From NCBI RefSeq assembly GCF_003614925.1, contig NZ_QYLP01000035.1:18454-75333 (forward strand): a DNA stretch of 56,880 nucleotides, in the 5' to 3' direction. Within the stretch, counting starts at the first letter, position 1; the number at the start of each line of letters is the position of its first letter. Made by a program: the position numbers and the translations under genes. The notes beneath the pieces are model-generated. The model did no database searches. It saw only the letters and a program-made list of their open reading frames with translations, and had not been told where the DNA came from. The stretch comes from Arthrobacter celericrescens. GTDB lineage: Bacteria; Actinomycetota; Actinomycetes; Actinomycetales; Micrococcaceae. Of this stretch, positions 20,091 through 30,230 are shown piece after piece.

Positions 20091-20924
20091 ATGCTTTTTC
20101 CCATGAGCGGGGGATACGACAGCGGGTTCCTGCGGGCCGGCCTTGAGCTGCCCAGTCCGTCGGTGACGACGATTCTTCTGGACTACACGCACTTCTCGGT
20201 GCGGCTCCGTCCTGACCGGAAACTTGCGGCGATTGTCGGGGTCAACATCAACGGCAAGGAGCTGGAGGCCTTGGCCCGGGAAGGAACCTGGCACTTCGAT
20301 TCCAGGGTGCCCAAGGAACAACAGGCCGGCCCTGAGGTCTACAAGAACAACGCCTTCGACCGCGGCCACCTGGTGCGCCGCCTGGACCCGGTGTGGGGCG
20401 ACGAGGCCACGGCCCGGACGGCCAATCAGGACACCTTCGCATTCACCAACGCGGCCCCGCAGATCGACGACTTCAACCAGGGCAAGCAGCTGTGGGTGGG
20501 GCTTGAAGACCATGTGCTGGGGCACGCGGACACCTACGACGCCAGGCTGAGCGTCTTCACCGGACCGGTCTTCCGGGACGACGATCCGCCGTACCGCGGG
20601 GTGCACGTGCCCCGGAAGTTCTGGAAGATCGCCGCATGGACCAACGAGGCCGAACTCGGCGCCGTCGGTTTCGTGGTGGACCAGACCTCCCTGCTGGACA
20701 AAGTGGAGCTGGAGAAAGCCACCCGCAAGCGGTTGCTGGAGGACGAGCCGCCCCCGCTCGGTCCTTTCCGCACGTTCCAGGTGCCCATCCAGGAAATCGC
20801 GGACCTGACCGGCCTGTCCCTTGACGGGCTCGTCGACGCCGACCGCCTCGCCCGCGGGCAGCGCGCCTTGGGCGAGAAGCCCAAGGCCGTGTTCCTGGAG
20901 AGCGCCGCCCAGATCAGGCTGTAG
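20091..20924 (+). CDS. DNA/RNA non-specific endonuclease (NUC1/betabetaalpha-Me family)
   Basis: A 277-residue nuclease. The catalytic DRGH motif is in NNAFDRGHLVRRLDPVWG (about residues 89-92), and the metal-binding asparagine is in FTNAAPQIDDFNQGKQLWVGLEDHVL, as in Serratia nuclease. Unlike most relatives it has no evident signal peptide, so it may act inside the cell or leave by another route. ATG 20091 is chosen for the AGGGGTG ribosome binding site 7 bases upstream; a TTG at 20073 and ATG 20103 are alternatives. The C-terminal 60 residues (RTFQVPIQEIADLTGLSLDGLVDADRL) are a common extension in this family. Confidence 0.88.
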   Translation: MLFPMSGGYDSGFLRAGLELPSPSVTTILLDYTHFSVRLRPDRKLAAIVGVNINGKELEALAREGTWHFDSRVPKEQQAGPEVYKNNAFDRGHLVRRLDPVWGDEATARTANQDTFAFTNAAPQIDDFNQGKQLWVGLEDHVLGHADTYDARLSVFTGPVFRDDDPPYRGVHVPRKFWKIAAWTNEAELGAVGFVVDQTSLLDKVELEKATRKRLLEDEPPPLGPFRTFQVPIQEIADLTGLSLDGLVDADRLARGQRALGEKPKAVFLESAAQIRL

Positions 20925-20996
20925 GCGGGACGCCCGGCGGGCGGCGTCGTCGGGTGCCGATAGACTTGTGGCTGCGCTTCTCCTGTACGCGACTGA

Positions 20997-22085
20997 TTGG
21001 ACACGGCCCCCTTGCGAGAATTCACCGCCCGCTTTGCCACTGCCGAGGAAATTGCCAACTGGGATGCCTTGGTGACAGCCAACCCGAACGGCGGAAACCT
21101 CCTGCAGTCCGAGGCCTTCGCCGAGGTGAAGCAGCACTACGGCTGGAAGCCCCTCCACCTGGCCTACGAAGGCCCGGACTACACCAGCTACAACCTGGTC
21201 CTGGAGAAGTCCTTCCCGGTGCTGGGCAAGCTCTGGTACCTCATCAAGGGCCCCGACGTTGCCGAAGTGGCGGACATCGCCGGCATCGTCCATGCCAACG
21301 CGGAGTTCGTGAAGCGCAGCAAGGCCGGAGTGTTCGCCATCAAGATCGAACCGGACATCGTGCTCACCGACGAGGCCCGTTCGGCCATCGATGCCACCGG
21401 GCTCGTCAAGACGCCCAACCTGCAGCCGAACGATTCCACGGCGCTCCTGGACATCTCCCTTGAGGAGCAGCCGCTGCTCCGCACCCTCCACTCCCGCGGC
21501 CGCAACGCCGTGCGCCGGGCCATCCGCGAAGGCGTCGAGGTGCTCAACATGGACCCCACGGAGGAGAACTTCCGCGCCATGTACGGGCTCATGACCAACA
21601 CAGTGGAAGCCAAGTCCCAGGTGCGGGTCCGCGAGTTCGACTACTACAACCGCTTCTGGACCAACTTCATCAAGCGCGACCAGGGCCGGCTGCTGTTCGT
21701 CTATGAAAACGGCGTCCCCTCCGTGGGTGCCTTCGTGATCAACTACGGCCGCAAGGGCACCTACAAGGACGGCGGGTCCCTGCAGCAGCGCGGCCAGTAC
21801 GGCGACTCGCACCTGGTGCAGTGGACCGCCATCAACCAGGTCAAGGAGCTGGGCTGCACCGAGTACGACTTCTGCGGCACGCCGCCGGCGGACAAGGTCA
21901 AGGACAGCTCCCACCCCTTCCACGGCCTGGGCCTGTTCAAGACCAGCTTCAGCAAGACGGTCACGGACTTCGTGGGATGCTACGACCAGGTCCTCAGCCC
22001 CCTGAAATACAAACTCTGGACCGTTGCAGGAGAGCGGATCGCCCGCCAGCTCTACACGCGCCGCACCGGGCAGCAGTTTTACTAG
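20997..22085 (+). CDS. FemX/FemA-type peptidoglycan interpeptide ligase
   Basis: A 362-residue FemAB-family protein that adds an amino acid from aminoacyl-tRNA to the lipid II stem peptide. Features: NWDALVTANPNGGNLLQSEAFAEVKQHYGW at the N-terminus, a duplicated acetyltransferase-like fold, SRGRNAVRRAIREGVEV, and AFVINYGRKGTYKDGGS followed by HLVQWTAINQVKELGCTEYDFCG, the second-domain signature. The start is uncertain: TTG 20997 is used here, and TTG 21012 gives the conserved REFTARFAT start. A -10-like TAGACT at 20961 suggests a short leader. Which residue it adds (Gly, Ser or Ala) cannot be read. Confidence 0.85.
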   Translation: MDTAPLREFTARFATAEEIANWDALVTANPNGGNLLQSEAFAEVKQHYGWKPLHLAYEGPDYTSYNLVLEKSFPVLGKLWYLIKGPDVAEVADIAGIVHANAEFVKRSKAGVFAIKIEPDIVLTDEARSAIDATGLVKTPNLQPNDSTALLDISLEEQPLLRTLHSRGRNAVRRAIREGVEVLNMDPTEENFRAMYGLMTNTVEAKSQVRVREFDYYNRFWTNFIKRDQGRLLFVYENGVPSVGAFVINYGRKGTYKDGGSLQQRGQYGDSHLVQWTAINQVKELGCTEYDFCGTPPADKVKDSSHPFHGLGLFKTSFSKTVTDFVGCYDQVLSPLKYKLWTVAGERIARQLYTRRTGQQFY

Positions 22086-22145
22086 AATCGCAGCAGCAAG
22101 CCGCTGCATGGCCTTGATGGCCGCACAACCTGGAGGAAGACCCGC

Positions 22146-23645
22146 TTGACCGACCGCCCTGAAAACAAGTCGGACGCAGGCAGCCGGCCCCAGACGGACG
22201 GACTGCCCAAGACCCAGCCGATCCGCCCCTCGCAGGTCCAGCAGAACATCAGCGCCCGGCGGATGCTCCGGCGGCTGGTGCAGGGCGAAAACCCGCCCAC
22301 TGCTCCGCTGAGCATCGTGGACCGGCTCGCCGGCAGCCCGTATGCGAACCCGACCATCCAGGTGGGCGGGGTGGATGCCTCCGCCCGGAAGACCATCGAC
22401 TTCGCGCTGCACCTGGCCGAGACGATGTTCCGTTACGGTGCCGGCGCCTTGGAAGTGGAAACCAGCATCATCGCTGTGACCGCCTCCCTTGGCCTGAAGT
22501 ACATCGAGGTGGATATCACCAACCAGTCGGTGGCCATCAACTACTCGCCCAAGGACCAGACCCCCTTGACCCTGATCCGGGTGGTGCGTTCCTGGACCAA
22601 CAACTATGCCGGGCTGGCCCAAGTGCACCAGTTGGTCTCCGACATCGTGGCCGGGGGCGTGGGCCGCGACGAAGCTGTCCGCCGCCTGAACGACATCATC
22701 CGCAAGAGCAAGCCCTTCCCGCGCTGGATGGTCACTGTGGCTTTCGGTGTGTTCGCAGCGGCCTTCGTCGGAGTGCTGGGCGGGGGGCCCGGGGCTTCAG
22801 CGCTCGCCTTCCTCTCGAACCTGCTCGTCAGCCTCCTTGCCCGGCAGCTCGGGCGCTGGCGGACTCCCGATTTCTATGTGACGGCGGCGTGTGCCTTCCT
22901 GGTGACCTTCATCGCCGTCATGCTCCGCTGGGCCGGGGCGGACATCGCCCCCTCGATCGTGGTGGCGGGCGGCATCCTGCTGCTCTTGCCCACGGGCCGG
23001 CTCGTCTCCTCGGTGCAGGACGCCATCAACGGCTTTCCTGTCACGGCGGCCGGGCGTTTCCTATCCACGATCCTGACCTTCGGCGCCATCGTGGCCGGCA
23101 TCGCCGTCGCCCTCGTCCTGGGCGACCGCCTCGGCAGCCAGGCGATCGACGTCACCCAAACCTTCCCGGACGCCTATCCTTTGTGGGCGCAGGCGCTCCT
23201 GATCGGCCTCGCGGTCGTGGCGATCGGCATCACGGAACAGACCCAGCTGAAGTTGCTGCTGCCGACGGCGGCAGTTGGCTTGGTGGGCTTCTTCGTGCTG
23301 TGGGGCGCCACGGCGCTGGGGCTCGGGGGCCGGTTGTCGCCGGCCCTGTCCGCCGTGGTGATCGGCTTGCTGGCCCGCATTGTGGCCCTCCGGCTCGGTG
23401 CGCCGCAGCTGGTGGTGGCTGTTCCGGCCGCGTTGATCCTGTTGCCCGGCCTGACCATATTCCGTTCGATGTATGTGTTGACGATCGAGGAAGCGGACAT
23501 CCTTGCCGGGACCGGGGGCATGCTCAATGCCGGGGCGATCGTCCTGGCAACCGCCGCGGGAATCGTGCTCGGCGACAACCTCGCGCGTCCGCTGACCAGG
23601 AACCTGGCCAGCAACGAGCGGCGCAGGGTCCGCCGTCGCCGGTAA
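22146..23645 (+). CDS. Threonine/serine exporter, ThrE family
   Basis: A 499-residue membrane protein. The cytoplasmic N-terminal half matches the ThrE domain: IDFALHLAETMFRYGAGALEVETSIIAVTASLGL and VVRSWTNNYAGLAQVHQLVSDIVAGGVGRDEAV. About 10 membrane segments follow (residues 195-480), including the second ThrE_2-type half (ILLLLPTGRLVSSVQDAINGFPVTAAGRF). It is expected to export L-threonine and L-serine. TTG 22146 has a strong GGAGGAAG 8 bases upstream. It lies 60 bases after the FemX gene and close to the glycine/serine operon, so export of excess serine is a plausible local role. Confidence 0.9.
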   Translation: MTDRPENKSDAGSRPQTDGLPKTQPIRPSQVQQNISARRMLRRLVQGENPPTAPLSIVDRLAGSPYANPTIQVGGVDASARKTIDFALHLAETMFRYGAGALEVETSIIAVTASLGLKYIEVDITNQSVAINYSPKDQTPLTLIRVVRSWTNNYAGLAQVHQLVSDIVAGGVGRDEAVRRLNDIIRKSKPFPRWMVTVAFGVFAAAFVGVLGGGPGASALAFLSNLLVSLLARQLGRWRTPDFYVTAACAFLVTFIAVMLRWAGADIAPSIVVAGGILLLLPTGRLVSSVQDAINGFPVTAAGRFLSTILTFGAIVAGIAVALVLGDRLGSQAIDVTQTFPDAYPLWAQALLIGLAVVAIGITEQTQLKLLLPTAAVGLVGFFVLWGATALGLGGRLSPALSAVVIGLLARIVALRLGAPQLVVAVPAALILLPGLTIFRSMYVLTIEEADILAGTGGMLNAGAIVLATAAGIVLGDNLARPLTRNLASNERRRVRRRR

Positions 23646-23699
23646 GGCGCGCAGCGGTGCCACAGCGGTGGTGAGCCGCCGCCAACCGCCGTCGGACGG

Positions 23700-24542
23700 C
23701 TAGAGGATCTGGCCTACCGGGAGCTTCTTTTCAGCCTGGAACTGGTCCTCTACCCGGCCCTGAGCCCAGTAGCCGGAAAGCGACACCTGGCCGCGCTCCA
23801 ATTCATGCTCGCGGAAGAATATGTCGCGCAGGCCCTTCATGTAGCCGCGCTCTCCGTGGGCGAAGACGTGGACGCGTCCGGGCAGCCACTCGGCGTTGCG
23901 CACGGCATCGAGCAGGAAGCTGCCGGAGCCGGCGGGTACTCCCTCGCGGAAGAGCCAGGAAAGTTCGACGCCGGCCGGCGCCTTGATCTCCAGCACGTCG
24001 CGTTCGCTGTCCACTTCGAGGAACGCCAGGCCCTTGGCATCGGCCGGGAGGGACTCGATCGAGGCGGCGATGGCCGGCAGCGCGGCGTCGTCTCCTGCGA
24101 AGAGGTGCCAGTCCGCCGCGGGATCCGGGTTGTAGGCGCCGCCTGGGCCGGTGAAGACCAGGCTGTCGCCGGGCTTGGCCTGCAGCGCCCACGGCCCGGC
24201 CAGTCCCTCGTCGCCGTGGACCACGAAGTCGACTGCCAGTTCCTGTGCCTCTTCGTCCACCCACCGCACGGTGTAGGTGCGGGTGTAGGGCCACTGCTCC
24301 CGCGGCATGGTGTCCCGGATCTTCCACAGGTCCAGCGGTTCTTCGTAGGCGACGCCGGGCTGCGGGAACACGATCTTGACGTAGCGGTCCACGAAGTCGT
24401 TGTTCACGTAGCCGGCGAATCCGGGACCGCCGGCAATGACTCGCACCAAGTGCGGCGACAGCTGTTCGGTGCGCAGCACGGTCAGGTTGACCTGCGGGCG
24501 GGAGGTACGGTTCGCGGAGGAGGTGGCCGGAAGGAAAGTCAC
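23700..24542 (-). CDS. Siderophore-interacting protein (FAD/NAD(P)H ferric reductase, ViuB family)
   Basis: A 280-residue cytoplasmic flavoprotein of the siderophore-interacting family that reduces ferric-siderophores to release iron. The FAD domain has PYTRTYTVRWVDEEAQELAVDFVVHGDEGLAGPWALQAKPGDSLVFTGPGG. The C-terminal NAD(P)-binding domain has LFAGDDAALPAIAASIESL, VHVFAHGERGYMKGLRDIFF and SGYWAQGRVEDQF. The GTG start at 24542 has no clear ribosome binding site. An upstream TTAGGCTTAAC vaguely recalls an iron box but is too weak to call. It fits with the iron importer and IdeR in this window. Confidence 0.92.
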   Translation of the reverse strand: MTFLPATSSANRTSRPQVNLTVLRTEQLSPHLVRVIAGGPGFAGYVNNDFVDRYVKIVFPQPGVAYEEPLDLWKIRDTMPREQWPYTRTYTVRWVDEEAQELAVDFVVHGDEGLAGPWALQAKPGDSLVFTGPGGAYNPDPAADWHLFAGDDAALPAIAASIESLPADAKGLAFLEVDSERDVLEIKAPAGVELSWLFREGVPAGSGSFLLDAVRNAEWLPGRVHVFAHGERGYMKGLRDIFFREHELERGQVSLSGYWAQGRVEDQFQAEKKLPVGQIL

Positions 24543-24580
24543 CCGTTAAGCCTAAGGGCTGTCCGGAAGGACCTGCGCGG

Positions 24581-25402
24581 TTAGGGCCGCGGGGGCAGTT
24601 CCCAGTTGACCGGCCCGGCGCCCTGGTCGGCAAGAAGCTCGTTGGCCGTGCTGAAGGGCCGCGAGCCGAAGAATCCGCGCGAGGCGGACAGGGGGCTCGG
24701 GTGTGCAGATGAGATCGACGGCGTCCCGTCCAGGAGCGGCCCCACCGCGGCGGCGTCCTTCCCCCAGAGGATGGCGACCAGCGGCTTGCGTTTCCCGTCC
24801 GCGGTGCGGCGGCCGGCGACGGCGATGACGGCCGCCGTCGTAATTGCCTCCCAACCCTTGCCCCGGTGCGATCCGGCACTGCCAGCGGTGACGCTCAGGA
24901 CCCTGTTCAGCAGCAGCACGCCCTCCTTGCTCCAGGCGCTGAGGTCGCCGTGGGTCCGCGGCGGCAGGCCCAGATCGGATTCCATTTCGCGGTAGATGTT
25001 CGTCAGGCTCCGGGGAATGGGCCGGGTAGCCCCCGAGACCGCGAAGGAGAGCCCGATGGGGTGGCCCGGCGTCGGGTACGGATCCTGGCCGAGGATCAAC
25101 ACTTTCACCCCGGCAAGGGGTTGGCGGAAGGCACGGAGCAGGTCGGCTGCGGCCGGGAGCACCTCGGCTCCGCGGGCCGATTCGGCCGCGACGAAGCCCA
25201 GCACGGCGCGGAGCTCCGGCTCCACCCCTGCCAGCGCCTCCGCCCAGTCCGGGGCCACGAGCGCGGACAGCGGCAGGCCGCGGAGCTCCTCGAAATCCGC
25301 GGAGCTGTTTCCGGCGTCGAGTTCAAACAGCGCTTCATCGCTTCCCACGCCTCCATTCTTCCCGCGCAGGGACCGGCGGCGAAACGGCCCGGCAAATGAC
25401 AT
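24581..25402 (-). CDS. ung: Uracil-DNA glycosylase
   Basis: A 273-residue base-excision repair enzyme of family 1. The catalytic water-activating loop is [21 protein letters not shown], and the DNA-intercalating loop is [44 protein letters not shown] and VAILWGKDA are further family motifs. The start is uncertain: ATG 25402 gives a basic leader ([13 protein letters not shown]), and GTG 25348 is possible. It lies 38 bases upstream of the siderophore-interacting gene and may be cotranscribed with it. Confidence 0.95.
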   Translation of the reverse strand: MSFAGPFRRRSLRGKNGGVGSDEALFELDAGNSSADFEELRGLPLSALVAPDWAEALAGVEPELRAVLGFVAAESARGAEVLPAAADLLRAFRQPLAGVKVLILGQDPYPTPGHPIGLSFAVSGATRPIPRSLTNIYREMESDLGLPPRTHGDLSAWSKEGVLLLNRVLSVTAGSAGSHRGKGWEAITTAAVIAVAGRRTADGKRKPLVAILWGKDAAAVGPLLDGTPSISSAHPSPLSASRGFFGSRPFSTANELLADQGAGPVNWELPPRP

Positions 25403-25464
25403 GCCTGTTATTTGCCCGTTACCATGGGGAGGGATTGTGTTGGCAAGCGTCGAAGGAGTGTGTC

Positions 25465-25800
25465 GTGGCAGAGCCCGCGCAGGAACCCATGGCGCCGGGA
25501 GCCGGTGCATGGGCGCTGGATGACCTCACCGCAGAAGTCCGCAGCGACTCTCCGCTCGGCTCGCGGGAGCAGCAGATGCTGGCCCTGGAACGCCAGTGGT
25601 GGAAGTACGCAGGCGCCAAGGAACAGGCCATCCGGGAGCTGTTCGACCTCTCGGCGACGCACTACTACCAGCTCCTCAACGCCCTTATCGACTCCGAGGA
25701 TGCGCTGGCCCACGACCCGATGCTCGTGAAGAGATTGCGTAGACTACGTACGTCACGGCAGCGCGCCCGCACGGCCCGCCGCCTCGGATCCGACGCCTGA
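25465..25800 (+). CDS. DUF3263 family protein
   Basis: A 111-residue protein. It contains [51 protein letters not shown], the actinobacterial DUF3263 signature, which resembles a sigma-factor-like helix-turn-helix. A basic tail ([20 protein letters not shown]) suggests nucleic-acid binding. GTG 25465 has GAAGGAG 6 bases upstream. It is immediately followed by a LytR_C protein, an order also seen in Mycobacterium tuberculosis (Rv0430-Rv0431), so the pair may be functionally linked. No experimental role is known to me. Confidence 0.9.
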   Translation: MAEPAQEPMAPGAGAWALDDLTAEVRSDSPLGSREQQMLALERQWWKYAGAKEQAIRELFDLSATHYYQLLNALIDSEDALAHDPMLVKRLRRLRTSRQRARTARRLGSDA

Positions 25801-25860
25801 GCCCCGCCGCTTGGGTGCAGGGCTGATTCCCGCAGCAAGCAGCAAGGACACCGCTTCATC

Positions 25861-26439
25861 ATGACCAAATTCCCCCGCGATGAATTCGACCGTGTGCCGC
25901 AGAACTCCTCGCGCCAGGGTGTCCACCGCGTCATCACGCCGGCCTCCCGCCCGGCATTGTGGCCGGTCCTGGTCCTCGGAGCCCTGGCTCTGGTGGTCGG
26001 CCTGACGGCGTTCATGTTCCTGCCGAAATCCGCGCCCACGGCCTCGCCGAGCCAGGAGGCCGCCTCGCAGCAGCCCACGGCGTCGCCCTCCGCGAGTAGC
26101 GCCCCCAGCGCAAGCCCGAGCGCGACCCCGACGCCTAGCGAGACGCCGACGAGCACCGACCCTGTCGACAAGACCACCCCGGTGGCGGTCTACAACGGGG
26201 CCGGGGTCAGCGGCCTCGCCAGCAGGGTCTCCACTACGGTGCAGAACGACGGCTGGGCGTTGTCCGACGTCGGCAACTGGCAGGGCGCCCCGCAGCAGGC
26301 CTCCGCGATCTTCTACAACGGCCCGGAACAGAAGGGCAACGCCGAAGCCCTCGGCAAGCTCCTGGGCATCACAGCGCTACTCGACACCGCCGAGTACCAG
26401 GTACCGGTCGTCGTCGTCCTCGGCCCCGGGTATAACTAA
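25861..26439 (+). CDS. Membrane-anchored LytR_C domain protein (VirR-like)
   Basis: A 192-residue protein with a basic cytoplasmic N-terminus, one membrane helix (about residues 35-55, PVLVLGALALVVGLTAFMFL), a Pro/Ser/Thr-rich linker (residues 58-100) and a C-terminal LytR_C domain (VAVYNGAGVSGLASRVSTTVQNDGW to the end). The domain lies outside the membrane. By position next to DUF3263 and by layout it resembles M. tuberculosis VirR, which affects envelope integrity and vesicle release. It lacks the LytR-CpsA-Psr ligase domain, so it is not a glycopolymer ligase. It lies 60 bases after the DUF3263 gene, probably in one transcript. Confidence 0.88.
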   Translation: MTKFPRDEFDRVPQNSSRQGVHRVITPASRPALWPVLVLGALALVVGLTAFMFLPKSAPTASPSQEAASQQPTASPSASSAPSASPSATPTPSETPTSTDPVDKTTPVAVYNGAGVSGLASRVSTTVQNDGWALSDVGNWQGAPQQASAIFYNGPEQKGNAEALGKLLGITALLDTAEYQVPVVVVLGPGYN

Positions 26440-26443
26440 TCCC

Positions 26444-26513
26444 CACCGGCTCCCACATCTCGCTTCGCTCGATGCGGGTCCCTCGCCGGCGTGGGCCCAC
26501 CACCGGCTCCCAC
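26444..26513 (+). repeat. Pair of 13-bp direct repeats upstream of the cold-shock gene
   Basis: CACCGGCTCCCAC occurs at 26444-26456 and again at 26501-26513. GC-rich self-complementary sequence lies between them. The 212-base space between the LytR_C gene and the cold-shock gene has no coding potential. The repeats may be part of a longer structured leader or a small repeat element; role unknown. Confidence 0.5.
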
Positions 26514-26651
26514 GGGCACTCCGGTTACGCCTGAATAACATTGCTTCCCGACACCGGCCTGGCACCTCCCCGCGGCGGTGACCTTGGTTACAGTGGATGA
26601 AGCCGCTCCGGAGATCCCGGAGGCGGCTCGCAAACTGAAAGTGTGGGGAAC

Positions 26652-26855
26652 ATGGCTTTGGGAACCGTCAAATGGTTCAACGCCGAAAAGGGGTACGGCT
26701 TCATCACCGTCGATGAAACCGGGGACGACGTTTTTGTGCACTGGTCCGCCATCCAGATGGACGGCTTCCGCGCCCTTGAAGAAGGCCAGCGCGTGGAATT
26801 CGAGCTCGGCGAAGGCCAGAAGGGGCCGCAGGCAGAGAGCGTCCGGTTGATCTAG
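26652..26855 (+). CDS. Cold-shock protein, CspA family
   Basis: A 67-residue single cold-shock domain. RNP1 motif KGYGFITV and RNP2 motif VFVHWSAI are intact, preceded by [11 protein letters not shown]. It binds single-stranded RNA or DNA, probably as an RNA chaperone. ATG 26652 is the family start; GTG 26643 would add three residues. Its stop overlaps by one base the GTG of the next gene, an unusual pairing for a csp gene. Confidence 0.95.
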   Translation: MALGTVKWFNAEKGYGFITVDETGDDVFVHWSAIQMDGFRALEEGQRVEFELGEGQKGPQAESVRLI

Positions 26856-28162
26856 TGCAGTCAGCCCTCGGCCGGCGTCCAGCGCCCAACGGTGGAATGT
26901 GGGCCCTGGCACTTGCTTCCGGCCTTGTCCTTGCCGTCTCCGCCTGCGCGCCGATCGGAAATGCCCGGTTGGACTCCGTGGAAGCCAGCGGCGACGGGAC
27001 GCTGCGGATCGGCCTGCTCCTGGACAATACGGGTGACTCAGCGTTCCTGAACGAGTCGGAGCTCGCCGCCGCGAAGCTCGCCGTCAAGCAGATCAACGCG
27101 GCGGGCGGGCACAAGGGCCAGCCCGTAGAGCTGCTCCCGCCAAACGCCACGGCGGACTCCGCAGAATTCGGCCGCGACGCCGGGGCCCAAGCGCACTCCC
27201 TGCTCGATGCCGGCGCCGACGTCGTCATCGGACCCAGCGACTCCAGCCACGCCCCGGCAGCGATCGACGTCCTCTCCCGCGCCAAAGTGCCGGTGATCTC
27301 GCCGGCCAACACGGCGACAGCCTTGAGCAGCTACCGGAGCGGCGGATACTACTTCCGCACCTCGGCTGCCGACTCCGCGCAGGGGAGCGTGCTCGCGAAG
27401 CTTGCCCACGACGGCGGTGCGAAGCGCCTTGCCGTGCTGCACGAAGACAGCGACTACGGCAAGGAGGTCTCCGCGGCAGTGTCGGATGCTGCCCGGCGGC
27501 TTGGCATGGAGGCGCTGCCCGCGGCGGGCTTCGCCGACGGCAAGGCCGGATCCGCAGTGGCGACGCTCAGGGACGCTGCGCCGGACGCCGTCGTCGTGGT
27601 TGCGCGCCGCGGTGCGCAGGGAGCCCTCACGGAACTGCTCAACGCGGGCATCTCCGGGAAGAAACTGCTCCTCAGCGACGGCGCCATCCGCCAATACGGC
27701 AGCGAAGTGGGCGCCGGTGGACTGGACGGCGCCCGCGGCGTGCTGCCGGGAACCTCCCCGGGGACGGACTTCCAGAACGAACTGGTGGGCATCGACCCGG
27801 GACTGAAGGACATGACCTTCGCCGCCGAGACGTTCGACGCCGTGAACCTGGCGGCTATTGCCGCCTCCGCTGCGGAGGACGACGCCGGAGCCTCCATCGC
27901 CGCGTCCCTCACCACGGTGTCCGGCGGGGTGCTGCCGAAGGCCGCCACCGGGAAGGACCGGACCACGTGCGGCACGTACGGGGAATGCGTGACTGCACTG
28001 AAGGCGGGCAAGACGCCGGATTACGACGGCGAATCCGGTGCCATCGCCTTTGATGCCAACGGCGACATCACCTCGGCGAACTACATGGTTTTCGGCTACG
28101 GCCCGGACAATACGGCCAAGATGGTGGGCAAGGAAACGGCCGCACGCTCCGCCGCGTCCTGA
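26855..28162 (+). CDS. ABC transporter substrate-binding lipoprotein (branched-chain amino acid type)
   Basis: A 435-residue protein with a lipoprotein signal peptide (lipobox VSAC, C31). A type I periplasmic-binding fold of the Leu/Ile/Val family follows: LRIGLLLDNTGDSAFLNESELAAAKLAVKQINAAGGHKG, VVIGPSDSSHAPAAIDVLSRAKVPVISPANTATALS, and AVLHEDSDYGKEV. It is anchored outside the membrane and expected to bind an amino acid or amide. No permease or ATPase lies beside it, so it may work with a transporter elsewhere or be a receptor. Its GTG overlaps the csp stop (TAGTG). Confidence 0.88.
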   Translation: MQSALGRRPAPNGGMWALALASGLVLAVSACAPIGNARLDSVEASGDGTLRIGLLLDNTGDSAFLNESELAAAKLAVKQINAAGGHKGQPVELLPPNATADSAEFGRDAGAQAHSLLDAGADVVIGPSDSSHAPAAIDVLSRAKVPVISPANTATALSSYRSGGYYFRTSAADSAQGSVLAKLAHDGGAKRLAVLHEDSDYGKEVSAAVSDAARRLGMEALPAAGFADGKAGSAVATLRDAAPDAVVVVARRGAQGALTELLNAGISGKKLLLSDGAIRQYGSEVGAGGLDGARGVLPGTSPGTDFQNELVGIDPGLKDMTFAAETFDAVNLAAIAASAAEDDAGASIAASLTTVSGGVLPKAATGKDRTTCGTYGECVTALKAGKTPDYDGESGAIAFDANGDITSANYMVFGYGPDNTAKMVGKETAARSAAS

Positions 28163-28223
28163 TCTGCGGATGATCACCCCTGGCGAACACGGCCCCGCCA
28201 GGCCCGATCCGTCCGGCCTTGTG

Positions 28224-28250
28224 CTTGCACTCTCCCCGGGTGAGTGCTAA
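28224..28250 (+). promoter_or_regulatory. CIRCE element 1 (HrcA operator) upstream of groEL
   Basis: CTTGCACTC (28224-28232), a 9-base spacer and GAGTGCTAA (28242-28250) match the CIRCE consensus TTAGCACTC-N9-GAGTGCTAA with two mismatches in the left arm. It is the binding site of the heat-shock repressor HrcA. Confidence 0.85.
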
Positions 28251-28258
28251 TTATTGAC

Positions 28259-28285
28259 TTAGCACTCACTGGCACTGACTGCTAA
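28259..28285 (+). promoter_or_regulatory. CIRCE element 2 (HrcA operator) upstream of groEL
   Basis: TTAGCACTC (28259-28267), a 9-base spacer and GACTGCTAA (28277-28285) match CIRCE with one mismatch in the right arm. It starts 8 bases after CIRCE 1. A -35-like TTGACT (28254-28259) lies between the two, so HrcA bound to either would block the promoter. The groEL leader is then about 170 bases. Confidence 0.88.
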
Positions 28286-28299
28286 TCCTCGCCGGTTGA

Positions 28300-30087
<1,788 letters not shown>

Positions 30088-30115
30088 GCCCCCAGCGCCT
30101 TCCGCGCACCACGCA

Positions 30116-30158
30116 CGACGGCGGTTCCCACTTCGGTGGGGGCCGCCGTCGGCGTTTT
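30116..30158 (+). terminator. groEL terminator
   Basis: CGACGGCGG (30116-30124) pairs with CCGCCGTCG (30143-30151), with an inner CCCAC-TTCG-GTGGG stem, followed by GCGTTTT. It lies 29 bases after the groEL stop. Confidence 0.9.
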
Positions 30159-30230
30159 GCCGGTCCGCTGTCCGGGGCCGCCTTTCCCCAGCGGGTTTCG
30201 CTGTCAGTCCCGTCTGGCAGGATTGAAGGC

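Noticed and set aside
20076..22628. Long minus-strand open frame antisense to the nuclease, FemX and exporter genes
   Set aside because: It spans three real plus-strand genes, has no recognisable motif and shows shadow composition.
24543..24580. TTAGGCTTAAC upstream of the siderophore-interacting gene as an iron box
   Set aside because: Only about 7 of 19 positions match the IdeR consensus in register, and the second half is missing, so it is not called.
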